A DNA stretch of 12,241 nt from Candidatus Omnitrophota bacterium (GTDB lineage Bacteria; Omnitrophota; Gorgyraeia; Gygaellales; Profunditerraquicolaceae), in contig JAQUON010000036.1 of the NCBI GenBank assembly GCA_028717045.1, positions 1 through 12,241 on the forward strand, given 5' to 3'. Position 1 is the first letter of the stretch; every line of letters begins with the position of its first letter. This document shows, in pieces, positions 12,167 to 12,241 of the stretch. The translations under genes and the position numbers were made by a program. The notes under the pieces are model-generated. The model was given only the letters and a program-made list of their open reading frames with translations, was not told the DNA's origin and searched no databases.

Positions 12167-12240
12167 TGGGCTCAAGTGGGTTCGAACCACCGACCTTTGC
12201 GATGTCAACGCAACGCTCTAACCAACTGAGCTATGAGCCC
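12164..12240 (-). tRNA. tRNA-Val (anticodon GAC)
   Basis: A complete 77-nt cloverleaf. Acceptor GGGCTCA pairs with TGAGCCC; the D stem is GCTC/GAGC with an AGTTGGTTA loop; the anticodon stem TTGCG/CGCAA holds the loop TTGACAT, giving anticodon GAC for valine codon GUC. The variable loop is AGGTC, and the T arm is GGTGG-TTCGAAC-CCACT with one G-U pair. The discriminator A73 agrees with valine identity and CCA is encoded. It lies 264 bases before thrS in the same direction and may share a transcript with it. Confidence 0.95.
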
Positions 12241-12241
12241 T

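Overview
The window reads as bacterial chromosome in which every supported gene lies on the minus strand. Read in the direction of transcription (from base 12241 down), it carries tRNA-Val(GAC), thrS, infC, rpmI, rplT, two single-domain trkA-type genes, a 38-codon membrane ORF, trkH, a secreted OB-fold protein, pheS, pheT, a probable structured RNA, metV, a 5-formyltetrahydrofolate cyclo-ligase, and the 5' two-thirds or so of rny (ribonuclease Y), which runs off the window at base 1. The base composition looks moderate. Strong AAGGAGG-type ribosome sites, a membrane RNase Y, MetV (a protein of the acetyl-CoA pathway) and the compact gene order suggest an anaerobic bacterium from an uncultivated lineage, possibly of the Omnitrophota/Elusimicrobiota kind. 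That placement is inference from gene order, not proof.

Region 12241-8916 is a translation block: tRNA-Val, threonyl-tRNA synthetase without the usual TGS domain, IF-3 whose ribosome site points to an AUA start, and ribosomal proteins L35 and L20 behind a foldable leader. About 260 bases of hairpin-rich sequence, including two copies of one small palindromic repeat and a perfect 15-bp inverted repeat that overlaps the CCA tail of the tRNA, separate tRNA-Val from thrS.

Region 8903-5470 is a potassium-uptake block set inside the translation operon: two adjacent RCK proteins instead of one TrkA with two repeats, a 38-residue one-helix ORF that shares an ATGA overlap with trkH, TrkH, and a membrane-anchored extracytoplasmic OB-fold protein. 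ATGA overlaps and a 31-base overlap with pheS indicate tight translational coupling.

Region 5500-2441 is pheS-pheT, with a PheT that lacks the tRNA-binding OB insertion near its N-terminus. Between pheT and metV (2440-2209) lies a consensus-like promoter, about 190 nt of foldable RNA and an eight-U tract. Length, position upstream of a 5-formyl-THF cyclo-ligase and a bubble-type hairpin next to GACACCCACC make 6S RNA the best guess; an attenuator or riboswitch for the folate genes is the main alternative. Region 2208-981 is a one-carbon pair (metV and the cyclo-ligase), followed by rny.

The most interesting signals are the small ORF next to trkH, the unannotated RNA before metV, the AUA start of infC, the loss of accessory RNA-binding domains from both synthetases, and the hairpin built onto the tRNA 3' end.
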